Assembly: GCA_044356865.1 (NCBI GenBank)
Contig: JBIKVN010000027.1
Location: forward strand, 1-20,093
DNA length: 20,093 bases
Reading direction: 5' to 3'
DNA from: JBEIUL01 sp044356865
GTDB lineage: Bacteria; Planctomycetota; Phycisphaerae; Phycisphaerales; SM1A02
The notes under the pieces are model-generated. The model had not been told where the DNA came from, did no database searches, and saw nothing but the letters and a program-made list of their open reading frames with translations. Shown piece by piece: positions 17,087 through 20,093 of the stretch (positions within the stretch are counted from its first letter, which is position 1; every line of letters begins with the position of its first letter). The translations under genes were made by a program, and so were the position numbers.

Positions 17087-17126
17087 GGGAACGCGTTCGC
17101 CCGCACGGGAAACGCGGGCGGAGTAT
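17087..17126. promoter_or_regulatory. Divergent promoter region with inverted repeat
   Basis: This short gap separates moxR (minus) from the zinc-ribbon gene (plus). It contains a perfect 7-bp inverted repeat, CGCCCGC (17098-17104) and GCGGGCG (17114-17120), followed by GAGTATAT. The position suits an operator or the overlapping promoters, but no defined -35/-10 pair is clear, and the repeat could equally form a hairpin in either leader. Confidence 0.4.
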
Positions 17127-18008
17127 ATGGTCCACGCGGAGGGCGACTTTCCCGCCCGACCTCGCCTCGTGACGCTGCCCCGCATCGACATCGATCTCGC
17201 GTGCCGGTCGTGCGGTTACGACCTCCGCGGGATCGCCGCCGACGGGCGGTGTCCGGAGTGCGGGGCCCCGGCGCTGCAGAGCGTCCTCGACCACACCGAC
17301 GAGACGGCGGCAAGCCTTCCGCCCCTCGACCGGCCGGCGGCGGCGGGAGCGGCGCTCGCGACGCTGGTCGCGTCGCTGGCGCTCGGCGCGATCCTGCCGG
17401 TGGTCCAGGGCGTCGTCCCGGATCTGCCGGGAGGCGACGGGGCACGGGCGATCGCCGCGGGCAGCTCGGTGACGACGTTCCTCGCCTCGCTCGTCCTCGC
17501 CCGCCGCTTCGGATCCCGCAGGAGGACGAGCCGACGCGTCCTCCAGCTCGCCGCCGCGGGCTGGAGCGTGGCGGTCCTCGCGTGGTGGCGCTGGCCATCG
17601 CTGCCGGTTGGCGTGCCGATGATGTCGGCGGCGATCCTCATCTGGTCGCTCGGCCGACCGATGGAGGACCTCGGCCGACGAAGCGTCCGGTTCCTTCGGC
17701 AGGGTCCGGGCCGGCAGCGGATCGGTGCGCTCGCCGGCTCTGCTGCGATCGCGGGAATCGCCGGGTCGGTCCAGTGGCTCCTCGGCGACCGGTTGGGCCC
17801 TTCCTCGAGCGATTGGGTGTACGCGATCTCCGTGATCGAACGGATCGCCGGCGGGCTGACCTGCCTCGGATTGGTCTACCTCACGGCGAACTCGATGGTG
17901 ATCGCCCGTTCCCTCGGCGAGCCGGCGATCGATCCCCGGCATCTGCTTGGGCACCGGCCTGGACAGGCCAACTCCGATCCCAACTCCGATCCGACCCGAT
18001 CATCCTGA
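17127..18008 (+). CDS. Zinc-ribbon polytopic membrane protein
   Basis: A 293-residue membrane protein of unknown function. A small cytosolic zinc ribbon opens it: C26-x2-C29 in CRSCGYDLRG and C42-x2-C45 in RCPECGAP. This CxxCGYDLRG...CPECG signature is, from memory, very common in Phycisphaerae proteins and is the best lineage clue in the window. About six hydrophobic segments follow (approximately 72-97, 109-126, 138-155, 158-176, 199-219, 231-259), then a polar tail with a duplicated NSDP. The start is uncertain: the ATG at 17127 has GGAG only 3 nt upstream, and a GTG at 17169 would give 279 residues without a good ribosome binding site. The frame also opens at 17055, but that overlaps moxR. 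It diverges from moxR and stands alone before the groEL gap. Confidence 0.75.
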   Translation: MVHAEGDFPARPRLVTLPRIDIDLACRSCGYDLRGIAADGRCPECGAPALQSVLDHTDETAASLPPLDRPAAAGAALATLVASLALGAILPVVQGVVPDLPGGDGARAIAAGSSVTTFLASLVLARRFGSRRRTSRRVLQLAAAGWSVAVLAWWRWPSLPVGVPMMSAAILIWSLGRPMEDLGRRSVRFLRQGPGRQRIGALAGSAAIAGIAGSVQWLLGDRLGPSSSDWVYAISVIERIAGGLTCLGLVYLTANSMVIARSLGEPAIDPRHLLGHRPGQANSDPNSDPTRSS

Positions 18009-18456
18009 CCTGCCGAGTTGGCAGCGATCATCGCCGCCCGGACACGATCGGGGCCGCCCGCCGAGGGGGAACGACACCCTCTCGAACTGTCATCGCCGGG
18101 AACGAACGAAGCCCCCGCAACGATCCCAAACCCATTTCGGCCAACTTCTTAGGCGATTCCGCGGGCCGAGCCCGTTCCTCGAGACGATCGCCTCGACGCG
18201 CCCCTTCGACTCCCCGGCGCACTCCGAAACACCCCCTCCCGTGACGCGGTACGGCCGGATCTCGACCAGAACGCGATTGCAACTCCGGCGGGCTCCGGCG
18301 GGTGTTTTGGCGCGGCGTTTGTAACGGCCTTCTCCCCCGCGGAGTCGCGGTCTCACCGGGTTCGGTGCCGCCTCGGCGGTTCCGATCCCTCCCTTCTTCG
18401 AAGTCACGCCGGAATTCCCCGGCCCCCTCAGTACCCGGTACCTGGAGATCAGAGAC
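18009..18456 (+). other. Gap upstream of groEL, presumed promoter region
   Basis: About 450 nt without a supported gene; the one long plus frame (17947-18324) is Arg/Pro/Ser-rich, has no recognisable domain and overlaps the previous gene. It must carry the groEL promoter. I looked for the CIRCE operator (TTAGCACTC-N9-GAGTGCTAA) and did not find it, nor a clear heat-shock sigma promoter. A GCACTC at about 18220 has no inverted partner. A direct repeat CTCCGGCGGG is present twice at about 18283-18302. GGAG at 18444-18447 is the groEL ribosome binding site. Confidence 0.5.

Positions 18457-20093
<1,637 letters not shown>

Noticed and set aside
15456..17954. 832-residue minus-strand frame containing queC
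   Set aside because: Only the last 234 residues are QueC. The rest runs across moxR in another frame and is shadow sequence; there is no evidence of a fusion.
16226..18244. 672-residue plus frame across moxR and the zinc-ribbon gene
   Set aside because: Out of frame with the zinc-ribbon gene and antisense to moxR; composition is typical of shadow frames.
18009..18456. CIRCE operator or groES upstream of groEL
   Set aside because: GCACTC occurs once without the inverted GAGTGC partner, and no frame resembles GroES.

Overview
This is a 20 kb window of high-GC bacterial chromosome, most likely from the Planctomycetota and probably the class Phycisphaerae. The hints are a membrane protein with the CxxCGYDLRG...CPECG zinc ribbon common in that group, a GyrB with a large insert between its TOPRIM and C-terminal parts, and a GroEL with a His-rich tail. 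The assignment is inference; there is no rRNA or tRNA in the window to settle it.

Region 1 (1-5290): the gyrB gene, cut at its 5' end by the window, runs straight into two overlapping family 2 glycosyltransferase genes. Next comes a short antisense piece of the 3' end of purT, fused to a second, diverged, 5'-truncated copy of the gyrB 3' end that has its own terminator-like hairpin. The arrangement (complete gyrB, cargo, truncated gyrB end) is what integration of a small circle by homologous recombination in gyrB would leave.

Region 2 (5291-13768): a type I restriction-modification operon, hsdM-hsdS-hsdR plus a YgjP/DUF45-type zinc metalloprotease gene. All four genes are overlapped or spaced by 2 nt and are probably translationally coupled. 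The operon lies between two gene-free stretches of about 400-560 nt that contain nested inverted repeats. By eye its base composition is lower in G+C than the flanks, lowest in the target-recognition parts of hsdS, which suggests a mobile defence cassette.

Region 3 (13769-17086, minus strand): a tight run reading moxR - queC - secreted protein made of six 18-residue GAG repeats - Skp/OmpH-like periplasmic protein - small exported protein. moxR and queC overlap by 4 nt, as do the last two genes. The pairing of a secreted repeat protein with a Skp-like chaperone is suggestive, but a joint function is only a hypothesis.

Region 4 (17127-20093, plus strand): a zinc-ribbon polytopic membrane protein diverging from moxR, then a 450 nt gap, then groEL running off the window. 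No groES precedes groEL here and I see no CIRCE operator.

I found no CRISPR array, complete insertion sequence, tRNA or rRNA. The most unusual items are the gyrB/purT recombination footprint, the 18-residue repeat protein and the structured intergenic stretches around the restriction operon. None of these is proven to be a new system.
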